Positions 1 to 7,589 of a stretch of DNA of 10,470 nucleotides are shown here, piece after piece. A model generated the notes under the pieces. It saw only the letters and a program-made list of their open reading frames with translations. It was not told the DNA's origin and did no database searches. Both the position numbers and the translations under genes were made by a program. Position 1 is the first letter of the stretch; every line of letters starts with the position of its first letter. Source of the stretch: CAZMGD01 sp964565705 (GTDB taxonomy: Bacteria; Actinomycetota; Acidimicrobiia; Acidimicrobiales; Ilumatobacteraceae); assembly GCA_964565705.1 (NCBI GenBank), contig CAZMGD010000128.1, positions 1 through 10,470 of the forward strand. The letters run 5' to 3'.

Positions 1-166
1 GGTCAGCTACTACAGCTTCGGCGGCTGGAAGGCGAGCCTGTTCGGCGACCAGCACATGTACGGCCCCGAGGGCATCAACTTCTACACCCGCTCCAAGGTC
101 GTCACCAGCCGCTGGCCCGACCCCAGCACCAGCACCATCGACCTCGGCTTCCCCAAGACCCGCTGA
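1..166 (+). CDS. mmsA: C-terminal end of CoA-acylating methylmalonate-semialdehyde dehydrogenase (partial)
   Basis: Only the last 54 codons are visible, read from base 2 to the TGA at 164-166. They contain YYSFGGWKASLFGD, HMYGPEGINFYTR and KVVTSRWPD, the very conserved C-terminal signature of the methylmalonate-semialdehyde dehydrogenase (MmsA/IolA) branch of the aldehyde dehydrogenase superfamily. The family converts methylmalonate semialdehyde to propionyl-CoA and malonate semialdehyde to acetyl-CoA, using NAD+ and CoA in the cytoplasm. It acts in valine, inositol, thymine and beta-alanine breakdown. The catalytic cysteine lies upstream of the window and cannot be checked. The stop overlaps the next start by one base (TGATG), so the gene is probably co-transcribed and translationally coupled with the following oxidoreductase and transporter. 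The family assignment is secure; which pathway it serves here is inferred from the neighbours. Confidence 0.9.
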   Translation, partial: VSYYSFGGWKASLFGDQHMYGPEGINFYTRSKVVTSRWPDPSTSTIDLGFPKTR

Positions 167-1182
167 TGGACGTCGGGGTGGTGTTGCAGACCACACCGCC
201 GTCGTGGCGGGTGGTGGAGCTGGCCCGGCAGGCCGAGCTGTACGGGTTCAGCCACGTGTGGACGTTCGACAGCCACATCCTCTGGCAAGAGCCGTTCCCG
301 ATCTACAGCCAGATCCTCGCCCAGACCCGCCAGATCACGGTCGGCCCGATGGTCACCAACCCGGCGACGCGCGACTGGACCGTGACCGCCAGCCTGTTCG
401 CGACGCTCAACGAGATGTTCGGCAACCGCACCGTGATCGGCATCGGCCGCGGCGACTCGGCGGTGCGCGTGACCAACGGCAAGCCGACCACGCTGGCGAC
501 GCTGCGCGAGTCGGTGCACGTCATCCGTGAGCTCGCCAACGGCAGGGCGGTCGACTACAAGGGCAGCCAGATCCGCTTCCCGTGGGCATCGGCGAGCCGC
601 GTCGAGGTGTGGGTCGCCGCGTACGGTCCGAAGGCGCTGAAGCTCACGGGCGAGGTGGCCGACGGGTTCATCCTCCAGCTCGCCGACCCCGACATCGCCG
701 CGTGGACGATCGAGGCCGTGCGCAACGCGGCTGCCGATGCGGGGCGCGACCCGCTGAGCATCAAGATCTGCGTCGCCGGACCCGCCTACGTCACGTCCGA
801 CGTGGAGCACGGCCGCGACCAGTGTCGCTGGTTCGGCGGGATGGTCGGCAACCACGTCGCCGACATCGTCGAGCGCTATGGCGACTCGGGCGCGGTGCCG
901 CAAGCACTCACGGACTACATCACGGGTCGCACCGGCTACGACTACAACCAGCACGGCCAAGCGGGCAACACGCACACCGCGTTCGTGCCCGACGAGATCG
1001 TCGACCGGTTCTGCATCGTCGGGCCGGTCGCCCACCAGATCGAGCGCCTGAACGAGCTGAAGTCGCTCGGCGTCGACCAGTTCGCGGTCTATTTACAGCA
1101 CGACGCCAAGGACGAAACATTGCGTGCATACGGTGAGCTGGTGATCCCGGGCGTTGCCGACGCGGTGCTCGCCAAGAGCTGA
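166..1182 (+). CDS. LLM class flavin/F420-dependent oxidoreductase, CPS_4043-like family
   Basis: This 338-residue protein is a luciferase-like monooxygenase (LLM) barrel enzyme. Recognisable landmarks are the N-terminal strand DVGVVLQTTPP, the segment GFSHVWTFDSH (residues 28-37), GRGDSAVR at 94-101, WVAAYGPKALKLTGEVADGFILQ in the middle, and a C-terminal segment IVGPVAHQIERLNEL. From memory these match the family described as 'F420-dependent oxidoreductase, CPS_4043 family' (TIGR03842), whose members often sit beside dihydropyrimidinase genes and NMT1-type ABC transporters. The cofactor may be F420 or FMN; the sequence alone does not decide it. The ATG at 166 overlaps the mmsA stop, and its own TGA (1180-1182) overlaps the next ATG by one base, so translation is likely coupled on both sides. 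A role in pyrimidine-ring or related heterocycle catabolism is inferred from context; the reaction is unknown. Confidence 0.88.
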   Translation: MDVGVVLQTTPPSWRVVELARQAELYGFSHVWTFDSHILWQEPFPIYSQILAQTRQITVGPMVTNPATRDWTVTASLFATLNEMFGNRTVIGIGRGDSAVRVTNGKPTTLATLRESVHVIRELANGRAVDYKGSQIRFPWASASRVEVWVAAYGPKALKLTGEVADGFILQLADPDIAAWTIEAVRNAAADAGRDPLSIKICVAGPAYVTSDVEHGRDQCRWFGGMVGNHVADIVERYGDSGAVPQALTDYITGRTGYDYNQHGQAGNTHTAFVPDEIVDRFCIVGPVAHQIERLNELKSLGVDQFAVYLQHDAKDETLRAYGELVIPGVADAVLAKS

Positions 1183-2063
1183 TGTCGCCGATCGCCCGGC
1201 GCCGCCTGCGGCGCACCGTGATGCTCGTGGCCTCGCTCGCGCTGGTGGTCGTCGCCTGGGAGATCTACAAGGCGGTCGGTCCGGAGAAGGGCGGCTCGGT
1301 GCTCGGGTGGAGGATCCTGCCCCGCACGAGCGATCTGGCGATGCCGCACGTCAGCGACATCCTCACGCGCCTGACCGAGCCGGTGCAGCCACGCCGGCAG
1401 GAGCGGGTGTGGTCGGTCGTGCTGCAGGCCACGTGGTACTCGTTCCGCTTGGCGATCGTCGGGTTCGCCGTCGGTGTCGTCGCCGGCCTCGGGTTGGCGA
1501 TCGTGATGACCCGCTTTCGCGTGATCGAGCGCGGGCTGCTGCCGTACCTGGTCGTGTCGCAGACGATCCCGCTCATCGCGCTCGCACCGGTCATGGTGCA
1601 GTGGGGCGGCCAACTCCACGTCGGGCCCTTCGATTGGCCACGGTGGCTGTCGGCCTCGGTGCTCGGCGCCTTCCTCGCGTTCTTCCCGATCTCCGTCGGT
1701 GCGCTGCGTGGCCTCAAGTCGCCGGCACCGGCGTCGCTGGAGCTGATGGACAGCTTTGCCGCACCGTGGCGCCAGACGTTGTGGAAGCTCCGCTTCCCCG
1801 CCGCCGTTCCCCACATCGTCCCGGCGTTGAGGCTGTCGGCGGCGGCCGCCGTGATCGGGGTCGTCGTGGCCGAGATGTCGACGGGCCTCGGTGGGGGGCT
1901 CGGACGGCTGATCCTGGTCTACTCGCAGCAGTCCACCGGCGACCCGAGCCGCCTCTACTGCGCGATCATCGGCGCCGCCATCCTCGGACTGTCGATGGCG
2001 GGGATCGTCCTCGTCACCGATGTCGTGTTGATGCGCAACCGACCCAAGGAGTCGACGACGTGA
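1182..2063 (+). CDS. ABC transporter permease 1 (TauC/SsuC/ThiX-like)
   Basis: This is a 293-residue inner-membrane permease of the binding-protein-dependent importer type. The N-terminus RRRLRR is followed by a first membrane segment at about residues 13-29. Further hydrophobic segments lie near 85-112, 119-143, 157-178, 217-233 and 262-285. The cytoplasmic EAA-type loop that docks the ATPase is visible as ELMDSFAAPWRQTLWKLRFP, with proline replacing the usual glycine pattern of the motif. The start ATG overlaps the stop of the preceding oxidoreductase (TGATG), and its own stop overlaps the GTG of the ATPase gene by four bases. With the second permease it probably forms a heterodimeric channel. 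Family membership is clear; the transported substrate is inferred only from operon context. Confidence 0.9.
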   Translation: MSPIARRRLRRTVMLVASLALVVVAWEIYKAVGPEKGGSVLGWRILPRTSDLAMPHVSDILTRLTEPVQPRRQERVWSVVLQATWYSFRLAIVGFAVGVVAGLGLAIVMTRFRVIERGLLPYLVVSQTIPLIALAPVMVQWGGQLHVGPFDWPRWLSASVLGAFLAFFPISVGALRGLKSPAPASLELMDSFAAPWRQTLWKLRFPAAVPHIVPALRLSAAAAVIGVVVAEMSTGLGGGLGRLILVYSQQSTGDPSRLYCAIIGAAILGLSMAGIVLVTDVVLMRNRPKESTT

Positions 2064-2857
2064 CCGCCGTCCGGGTCGACCAGGTGAGCAAGTCGTTCCC
2101 CGTGCGCAGCGGATCCGTCGAAGCGCTCGCCGGCGTGGACCTCACCATCGAGGTGGGCGAGTTCGTGTCGTTGATCGGCCCGTCGGGCTGCGGGAAGAGC
2201 ACGTTGCTGCGGCTGGTCGCCAACCTCATCGAGCCGACAGCGGGCACGGTGACGGTGAACGGCAAGCCGGCGAAGCAGGCGCGGCTGGACCAGGACTACG
2301 GCATGGCGTTCCAGCAGTCGGGGCTGTTCGACTGGCGCACGGTGGCCAAGAACATCGAGCTGCCGCTCGAGCTGAAGGGGTGGGACAAGGCCAAGCGCCG
2401 GGCGCGCGCCGCCGAGATGCTCGACTTGGTGAAGCTGCCCGACCTCGCGTCCAACATGCCGTGGCAGCTGTCGGGTGGCCAGCAGCAGCGCGTCGCCATC
2501 GCCCGGGCGTTGGCGTCACACCCTCCGCTGCTGCTGATGGATGAGCCGTTCGGCGCGCTCGACGAGATGACGCGCGAGCACATGCAGAGCGAGCTGCTGC
2601 GGATCTGCGCGGAGACGGCAACGAGCGTCGTGTTCGTCACCCATTCCATCCCCGAGGCCGTCTACCTGTCGGATCGCGTCGTCGTGATGTCGCCGCGGCC
2701 GGGTCGGATCACACGGATCGTCGACGTGACGCTGGGAGCCGGTCGCGACGAGGACACCCGCGAGAAGCCGGCGTTCTACGACACGATCACCGAGGTTCGC
2801 GAGGCGCTGCGCGGGTCCGACCATCGTGGCATCGGCGCGGGGGTCGAGGACCGGTGA
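2060..2857 (+). CDS. ABC transporter ATP-binding protein (TauB/SsuB-like)
   Basis: This 265-residue nucleotide-binding subunit energises the importer encoded around it. All motifs are intact: Walker A GPSGCGKST at residues 40-48, Q-loop FQQSGLFDW starting at 84, signature LSGGQQQR at 137-144, Walker B LLLMDEP at 157-163, D-loop ALD at 166-168 and the H-loop histidine at 195. The overall pattern resembles nitrate/sulfonate/taurine/thiamine-precursor transporter ATPases. I chose the GTG at 2060 because it gives a normal N-terminus (TAVRVDQVSKSF) and makes a GTGA overlap with the permease stop. The frame stays open upstream to 1154, but that stretch is arginine/proline-rich and antiparallel to no known domain, so it is a GC-rich shadow. 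The gene ends in a second GTGA overlap with permease 2, consistent with coupled synthesis of the complex. Confidence 0.95.
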   Translation: MTAVRVDQVSKSFPVRSGSVEALAGVDLTIEVGEFVSLIGPSGCGKSTLLRLVANLIEPTAGTVTVNGKPAKQARLDQDYGMAFQQSGLFDWRTVAKNIELPLELKGWDKAKRRARAAEMLDLVKLPDLASNMPWQLSGGQQQRVAIARALASHPPLLLMDEPFGALDEMTREHMQSELLRICAETATSVVFVTHSIPEAVYLSDRVVVMSPRPGRITRIVDVTLGAGRDEDTREKPAFYDTITEVREALRGSDHRGIGAGVEDR

Positions 2858-3636
2858 GCGCTCGGCGGTTCGCCGGCGTGATCGTGCCCCCAGTGGTGAC
2901 CGGGGTCGCCTTCCTGGCGCTGTGGGAGGGCGTCGTGCGTGCGTTCGACGTGAAGCCCTACTTCCTCGTCGCCCCGAGCGACATCGTCAGCGCGTTCGTC
3001 GAGAACTGGCCCCAGATCCGCCGGGCGATGACGGTGACCGGCACGAACGCGCTCGTCGGCCTCGTGGTGGGGACGGTCGTCGGCGTCGCGATGGCGTTCG
3101 TGCTCCAGCGCTTCCGCCTGCTCGACGAGTTGCTGACCCCGCTCGCCGTGGCGGTGAACGCGATTCCGATCTTCGTGCTCGTCGCCGTGTTCAACAACAT
3201 GTTCGAGCTGACGAGCGAGGTGCCACGACGTCTGATGGTGACCCTGGTGGTCTACTTCATCGTGCTCGTCAACGTCGCCCGAGGCCTGCGCCAGGCGAGT
3301 CCGGCGCATCTCGAGCTCATGCAGTCGTACGCGGCTGGCCCCTGGACGGTGCTGCGCAAGGTGCGCGTGCCCAACGCCGTGCCGTACCTGTTCACCGCGA
3401 TCCGCATCGCCGCGCCCTTGGCGGTCATCACCGCGTACGTCTCGGAGTACTTCGGTGGTGCACAGAACGGCCTCGGCAACCGGATCACCAGCAACATGTC
3501 GACCGCGAAGAAGGACGTCGGGTGGGCGTACGTGCTCGGTGCCTGCCTGCTCGGCCTGCTGTTCTACCTGGCCTCGGTCATCATGGAGAGCGTCACCCAA
3601 CGCGGTGGCGAACATCGCGGTATGGAGCGCGCATGA
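2854..3636 (+). CDS. ABC transporter permease 2 (TauC/SsuC/ThiX-like)
   Basis: A second inner-membrane permease of 260 residues, in the same superfamily as permease 1 but clearly divergent from it. It has an N-terminal membrane segment (about 8-25), a central multi-pass region, and the ATPase-docking loop ELMQSYAAGPWTVLRKVRVP, where the alanine pair followed by glycine is closer to the canonical EAA motif than in permease 1. The segment APLAVITAYVSEYFGG and the C-terminal hydrophobic stretch LGACLLGLLFYLASVIM are typical of the family. GTG at 2854 overlaps the ATPase stop (GTGA). One ATPase flanked by two different permeases implies a heterodimeric channel over an ATPase homodimer. The end reads MERA with TGA at 3634-3636. 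Confidence 0.9.
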   Translation: MSARRFAGVIVPPVVTGVAFLALWEGVVRAFDVKPYFLVAPSDIVSAFVENWPQIRRAMTVTGTNALVGLVVGTVVGVAMAFVLQRFRLLDELLTPLAVAVNAIPIFVLVAVFNNMFELTSEVPRRLMVTLVVYFIVLVNVARGLRQASPAHLELMQSYAAGPWTVLRKVRVPNAVPYLFTAIRIAAPLAVITAYVSEYFGGAQNGLGNRITSNMSTAKKDVGWAYVLGACLLGLLFYLASVIMESVTQRGGEHRGMERA

Positions 3637-3695
3637 GCGCCACCGCCAGAGTCCGACGGGGCACCCGCCCCGGGGGGAGGAGAAAACAACCATGA
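3633..3695 (+). CDS. possible 20-residue bridging mini-ORF between permease 2 and the binding protein
   Basis: A 20-codon frame starts with an ATG that overlaps the permease 2 stop (ATGA at 3633-3636) and ends with a TGA that overlaps the binding-protein ATG (ATGA at 3692-3695). The peptide would begin MSATARVRRG and end RRKQP, so it is very basic. The double four-base overlap means ribosomes finishing permease 2 could re-initiate and be carried to the binding-protein start. There is no recognisable domain. It may act only as a coupling device, or the arrangement may be chance in the 55-base spacer, because the downstream gene already has its own strong ribosome binding site. Confidence 0.2.
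   Translation: MSATARVRRGTRPGGRRKQP
3657..3672 (+). other. small GC hairpin just upstream of the binding-protein RBS
   Basis: CGGGGC (3657-3662) pairs perfectly with GCCCCG (3667-3672) around an ACCC loop. The hairpin abuts the G-rich ribosome binding site of the binding-protein gene. Hairpins at this position in importer operons can protect a 3' message segment or mark a processing point that lets the binding protein be made in excess of the membrane subunits. That role is inference here. Confidence 0.35.
3676..3682 (+). promoter_or_regulatory. strong ribosome binding site of the binding-protein gene
   Basis: GGAGGAG ends nine bases before the ATG at 3692. It is the only near-perfect Shine-Dalgarno sequence in this operon, whose other genes start at overlapping stops. 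It therefore fixes the start of the binding protein and fits the usual need for more binding protein than permease. Confidence 0.8.
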
Positions 3696-4906
3696 AGCAC
3701 CGGATGCGCATGGTCGTCGGCTCCGTCGTCGCCCTGTCCTTTCTGGGCGCGGCGTGCGGCGGCGACGACGACAGTGGTTCCGACGACACCACGGCGGCAC
3801 CAGAGACGACCGCCGGCTCCACGGAGACGACAGCGGGTGGCACCGAGGGCTCCGCGCCTGCCGACTGCACCGAGCCAGTTGCCGTGAAGTTGCAGTTGCA
3901 ATGGTATGCCCAAGCCCAGTTCGCCGGGTACTACGCGGCCGCGGAGCAAGGGTTCTATGAGGCGCAGTGCCTCGACGTCGAGATCATCGAGCTGCCCTCG
4001 GTGGACGTCGTGCCGCAGGACCTGCTCGCCAACGGTGAGGTCGACTTCGCGCTCGCTTGGGTCCCCAAGGCGTTGGCCAGTCGTGAGGCCGGGGCAGACA
4101 TCGTCAACATCGCCCAGGTGTTCCAGCGTTCGGGCACGCTCCAGGTGTCGTTCGCCGACGCGGGCATCACGACGCCTGTGGACTTCGCCGGCAGGACGGT
4201 CGGCAACTGGGGCTTCGGTAACGAGTTCGAGGTGTTCGCGGCGATGACCGACGCCGGTCTCGACCCGGCCTCCGACGTCACGAACGTGCAGCAGGACTTC
4301 AACATGAACGGGCTGCTGAGCGGCGACATCGACGCGGCCGAGGCGATGACGTACAACGAGTACGCACAGGTGTTGGAAGCCGAGAACCCCGACACGGGAG
4401 AGTTGTACACGCCGGACGACTTCAGCGTCATCAGCTACGAGGAGGTCGGCGTCGGCATGCTGCAGGACGCGATCTGGGCCGACGGCGCGCGTCTGGCCGA
4501 CGAGGAGTACCAGGCCACGGCGGTCAAGTTCGTGACCGCCTCCCTGCAAGGTTGGGCGTACTGCCGTGACGAGCCGCAGTCGTGCACCGACATCGTGCTC
4601 GCGCAGTCTCCTGTCCTCGGTGCCAGCCACCAGCTGTGGCAGATGAACGAGATCAACAAGCTCATCTGGCCGTCCGAGGGCGGCGTCGGGACGATCGACC
4701 AGGCGGCGTGGGACCGCACCGTCCAGATCGCCCAGGAGACCAAGAACCTGGAGGGCTCGACGGTGTTGACCAAGGCACCCGACGAGGGCGCGTTCACCAA
4801 CGACATCGTCACCGCAGCGCAGGCCAACCTCCAGGCGCTCGGCGTCGACACGACCGGGTCGGGCTTCACCCCGATCGAGGTGACCCTCAACCCCGGCGGC
4901 GAGTGA
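3692..4906 (+). CDS. NMT1/THI5-like ABC transporter substrate-binding lipoprotein
   Basis: This is the 404-residue extracytoplasmic receptor of the importer. The N-terminus MKHRMRM and a hydrophobic stretch lead to LGAAC with Cys22 as the probable lipidated residue; glycine at -3 is slightly off the ideal lipobox. Residues 23-57 form an Asp/Ser/Thr/Gly-rich tether. The NMT1/THI5-type ligand-binding fold starts near residue 63 with VKLQLQWYAQAQFAGYYAA, the tryptophan/tyrosine segment that in this family contacts ring-shaped ligands such as pyrimidines, riboflavin or thiamine precursors. Cys59 and Cys93 could pair, as could the two cysteines of YCRDEPQSC; these disulfides are inferred. The start is fixed by the strong RBS at 3676-3682. 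Position after two permeases and an ATPase completes a single importer. A pyrimidine or hydantoin-like ligand is the favoured guess; a vitamin precursor is the main alternative. Confidence 0.92.
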   Translation: MKHRMRMVVGSVVALSFLGAACGGDDDSGSDDTTAAPETTAGSTETTAGGTEGSAPADCTEPVAVKLQLQWYAQAQFAGYYAAAEQGFYEAQCLDVEIIELPSVDVVPQDLLANGEVDFALAWVPKALASREAGADIVNIAQVFQRSGTLQVSFADAGITTPVDFAGRTVGNWGFGNEFEVFAAMTDAGLDPASDVTNVQQDFNMNGLLSGDIDAAEAMTYNEYAQVLEAENPDTGELYTPDDFSVISYEEVGVGMLQDAIWADGARLADEEYQATAVKFVTASLQGWAYCRDEPQSCTDIVLAQSPVLGASHQLWQMNEINKLIWPSEGGVGTIDQAAWDRTVQIAQETKNLEGSTVLTKAPDEGAFTNDIVTAAQANLQALGVDTTGSGFTPIEVTLNPGGE

Positions 4907-4974
4907 CCAACTGAGCGTTTGGGTCCTGGATCCCGACCGTTCGCTCGGGATCCAGGACCCAAACCGGTTGGTCA
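4904..4974. terminator. bidirectional terminator between convergent genes, embedding both stop codons
   Basis: GTTTGGGTCCTGGATCCCGA (4917-4936) is followed by an eight-base loop and its perfect reverse complement (4945-4964). Outside an internal loop, TGACCAAC (4904-4911) pairs with GTTGGTCA (4967-4974). The outer arms include the TGA of the plus-strand binding-protein gene (4904-4906) and the TGA of the minus-strand gene (complement of 4972-4974). No U-tract follows on either strand, so this is the I-shaped, tail-less type of hairpin common in high-GC actinobacteria. Symmetry makes it usable in both directions. Confidence 0.85.
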
Positions 4975-5397
4975 GGGGGCGAGGGCGCCGAAGCCGGGGA
5001 GGTTGCGGAGCACGCCGTAGGCCGTGAACACGCCGAACAGGGCGAACCACCAGCGGTTGTCGACGCGTGACGGCCACCGTACGGGGCGGTCCCAGACCCG
5101 GGCGCCGAACCAGCTCCACCAGCCGATGACTGCTCCGACGACGACGAGCGGCACGAACACGTTGTACGAAAGGGCCGCGCCGAGTTCGCCGTTGAACAGG
5201 GCGTGGACGCCGCGGGTCATCCCGCAGCCCGGGCACCACCACCCGGTCGCGGCGTGGAACGGGCAGGGGATCGTGCGCCCCTCGCCGGGCGTGACGACGC
5301 CGACGTAGATCGCCGCAGCACCGATCGCCGCGCCCGTGGCGAGCGGCAACGCCGCTCGCGACCAGGAGAAGGAGGCGACCGGCTCCATCGTCTGCAT
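4972..5397 (-). CDS. DUF2752 family small membrane protein
   Basis: This 141-residue protein carries the DUF2752 hallmark: Cys45-Pro-Phe-His, then GWWCPGCGMTRGVHALFNG (residues 52-70), with cysteines 45, 55 and 58 as likely metal- or redox-active residues. Three membrane segments are visible at about 17-36, 80-97 and 118-131; the cysteine motif lies between the first and second. The family function is unknown. I chose the ATG at 5397 (MQTMEPVASF). The frame stays open to an ATG at 5523, but that would extend over the divergent promoter area and the RBS of the opposite gene and adds an Arg/Pro-rich non-domain stretch. A -10-like hexamer seven bases before 5397 supports this start. The gene ends in the shared convergent terminator. 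Confidence 0.85.
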   Translation of the reverse strand: MQTMEPVASFSWSRAALPLATGAAIGAAAIYVGVVTPGEGRTIPCPFHAATGWWCPGCGMTRGVHALFNGELGAALSYNVFVPLVVVGAVIGWWSWFGARVWDRPVRWPSRVDNRWWFALFGVFTAYGVLRNLPGFGALAP

Positions 5398-5404
5398 CCC
5401 CGCC

Positions 5405-5410
5405 AGCGTA
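5405..5410 (-). promoter_or_regulatory. -10-like hexamer TACGCT for a leaderless DUF2752 transcript
   Basis: On the minus strand TACGCT stands seven bases (GGCGGGG) before the ATG at 5397. It fits the actinobacterial TANNNT -10 pattern, and the spacing would put the transcription start at or next to the A of the ATG. There is no purine-rich Shine-Dalgarno at a workable distance. No convincing -35 box is visible. Confidence 0.45.
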
Positions 5411-5507
5411 GGCCCCGCGTCGGGGGTGCCCGGCGGCACGCGCGGCGTGTGTCGGCGCGCACAGACGGTCTGGACCGGCCGGCGCACGATGGCATCACTC
5501 ACCACCC

Positions 5508-5514
5508 AGGAGGA
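5508..5514 (+). promoter_or_regulatory. strong ribosome binding site of the 120-residue protein
   Basis: AGGAGGA ends seven bases before the ATG at 5522. This near-perfect Shine-Dalgarno decides the start over an in-frame upstream ATG at 5489 that has no such signal. It also shows that this transcript has a leader, unlike the divergent gene. Confidence 0.75.
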
Positions 5515-5521
5515 ACGTGCC

Positions 5522-5884
5522 ATGACGATCGCAATGTCCGCAACAGCTGCAACAGGCCTCGTTCGGGGTCAGTCGGTTCGCCGCCACTGGCGGCGGGTCC
5601 CGGTGGAAGCGATGAACACCGCGCCGAGCCCGGTCGAGCTCACCTGGTCGAATCGCCGGCCCGGCAGCCCCGGGTTCGCCCGCTGGGCCGAGTACGCCGG
5701 CGAACGCATCGATGCGCAGGGCCTGAGCGCCACGACGCGCGAGGTGCAGGCGCTCGTCACGCTGGCTCGTGAGCTCGGCGTCACCCCCGTCGCCGTCGAC
5801 GTCCTCGCCGATGCCTCCCAGCCCGAGCCGGCGCGCCTGCGGGCCTTCGCCCACGTCGTGCAAGCGGTGCTCCGGCCGAGCTGA
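5522..5884 (+). CDS. hypothetical protein, 120 residues
   Basis: I do not recognise this protein. It is soluble-looking and has no signal peptide or membrane segment. An alanine/arginine-rich N-terminus (residues 1-35) is probably disordered. A predicted helical region runs from about residue 50 to the end, including TTREVQALVTLARELGVTPVAVDVLAD and a C-terminal amphipathic helix around RLRAFAHVVQAVL. Arg20-Arg21 and Arg24-Arg25 make the N-terminal part basic. The start is set by AGGAGGA at 5508-5514. It lies 55 bases before the ABC-F gene with no obvious terminator between them, so the two may share a transcript. Coding status rests on the excellent RBS, a GC pattern like its neighbours and the lack of a better frame; a function cannot be assigned. 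Confidence 0.65.
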   Translation: MTIAMSATAATGLVRGQSVRRHWRRVPVEAMNTAPSPVELTWSNRRPGSPGFARWAEYAGERIDAQGLSATTREVQALVTLARELGVTPVAVDVLADASQPEPARLRAFAHVVQAVLRPS

Positions 5885-5939
5885 CCCCCGAGCGCCGGAA
5901 AGGTCACGTTGTGGCCGACCATCGGCGCTGCGAGCCTGG

Positions 5940-7564
<1,625 letters not shown>

Positions 7565-7565
7565 C

Positions 7566-7577
7566 CCCGACGTCGGG
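7566..7577. other. 12-bp perfect palindrome between ABC-F and dehydrogenase genes
   Basis: CCCGACGTCGGG is a perfect palindrome starting two bases after the ABC-F stop and ending directly before the -10-like hexamer of the next gene. With no loop it is a poor terminator, but it has the shape of a repressor operator sited at a promoter. In GC-rich DNA such palindromes also occur by chance. Confidence 0.3.
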
Positions 7578-7583
7578 CAGGCT
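7578..7583 (+). promoter_or_regulatory. -10-like hexamer CAGGCT for a leaderless dehydrogenase transcript
   Basis: CAGGCT is followed by six bases (GGCCCG) and the ATG at 7590. It keeps the A at position 2 and T at position 6 of TANNNT but lacks the first T. There is no Shine-Dalgarno sequence. The same layout precedes the next gene and the DUF2752 gene, which raises its credibility. Confidence 0.35.
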
Positions 7584-7589
7584 GGCCCG

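Noticed and set aside
82..1035. A 317-codon minus-strand open frame
   Set aside because: It is antisense to the mmsA end and the first LLM oxidoreductase, low in complexity (His/Arg/Asp/Val-rich) and has no family signature.
1154..2059. Upstream extension of the ATPase frame
   Set aside because: It would give an Arg/Pro-rich 300-residue addition overlapping all of permease 1. The GTG at 2060 gives a normal-length ATPase with a GTGA overlap.
3692..3760. Riboswitch (TPP or FMN) ahead of the importer genes
   Set aside because: There is no leader of adequate length: the genes overlap, and the only spacer is 55 bases with one small hairpin. Any riboswitch would lie upstream of the window.
2776..3870. 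A 364-codon minus-strand open frame
   Set aside because: It lies opposite permease 2 and the binding-protein start, its composition follows from complementary GC-rich codons, and it shows no motif.
3593..5242. A 549-codon minus-strand open frame opposite the binding-protein gene
   Set aside because: It is Arg/Val/Asp-rich with no domain, is antisense to a clearly recognised lipoprotein, and crosses the terminator and the DUF2752 gene. It is a typical GC-rich shadow frame.
5398..5523. Longer N-terminus of the DUF2752 protein, starting at 5523
   Set aside because: It would cover the divergent promoter area and the strong RBS at 5508-5514, and the added residues are not domain-like. The -10-like box before 5397 supports the shorter form.
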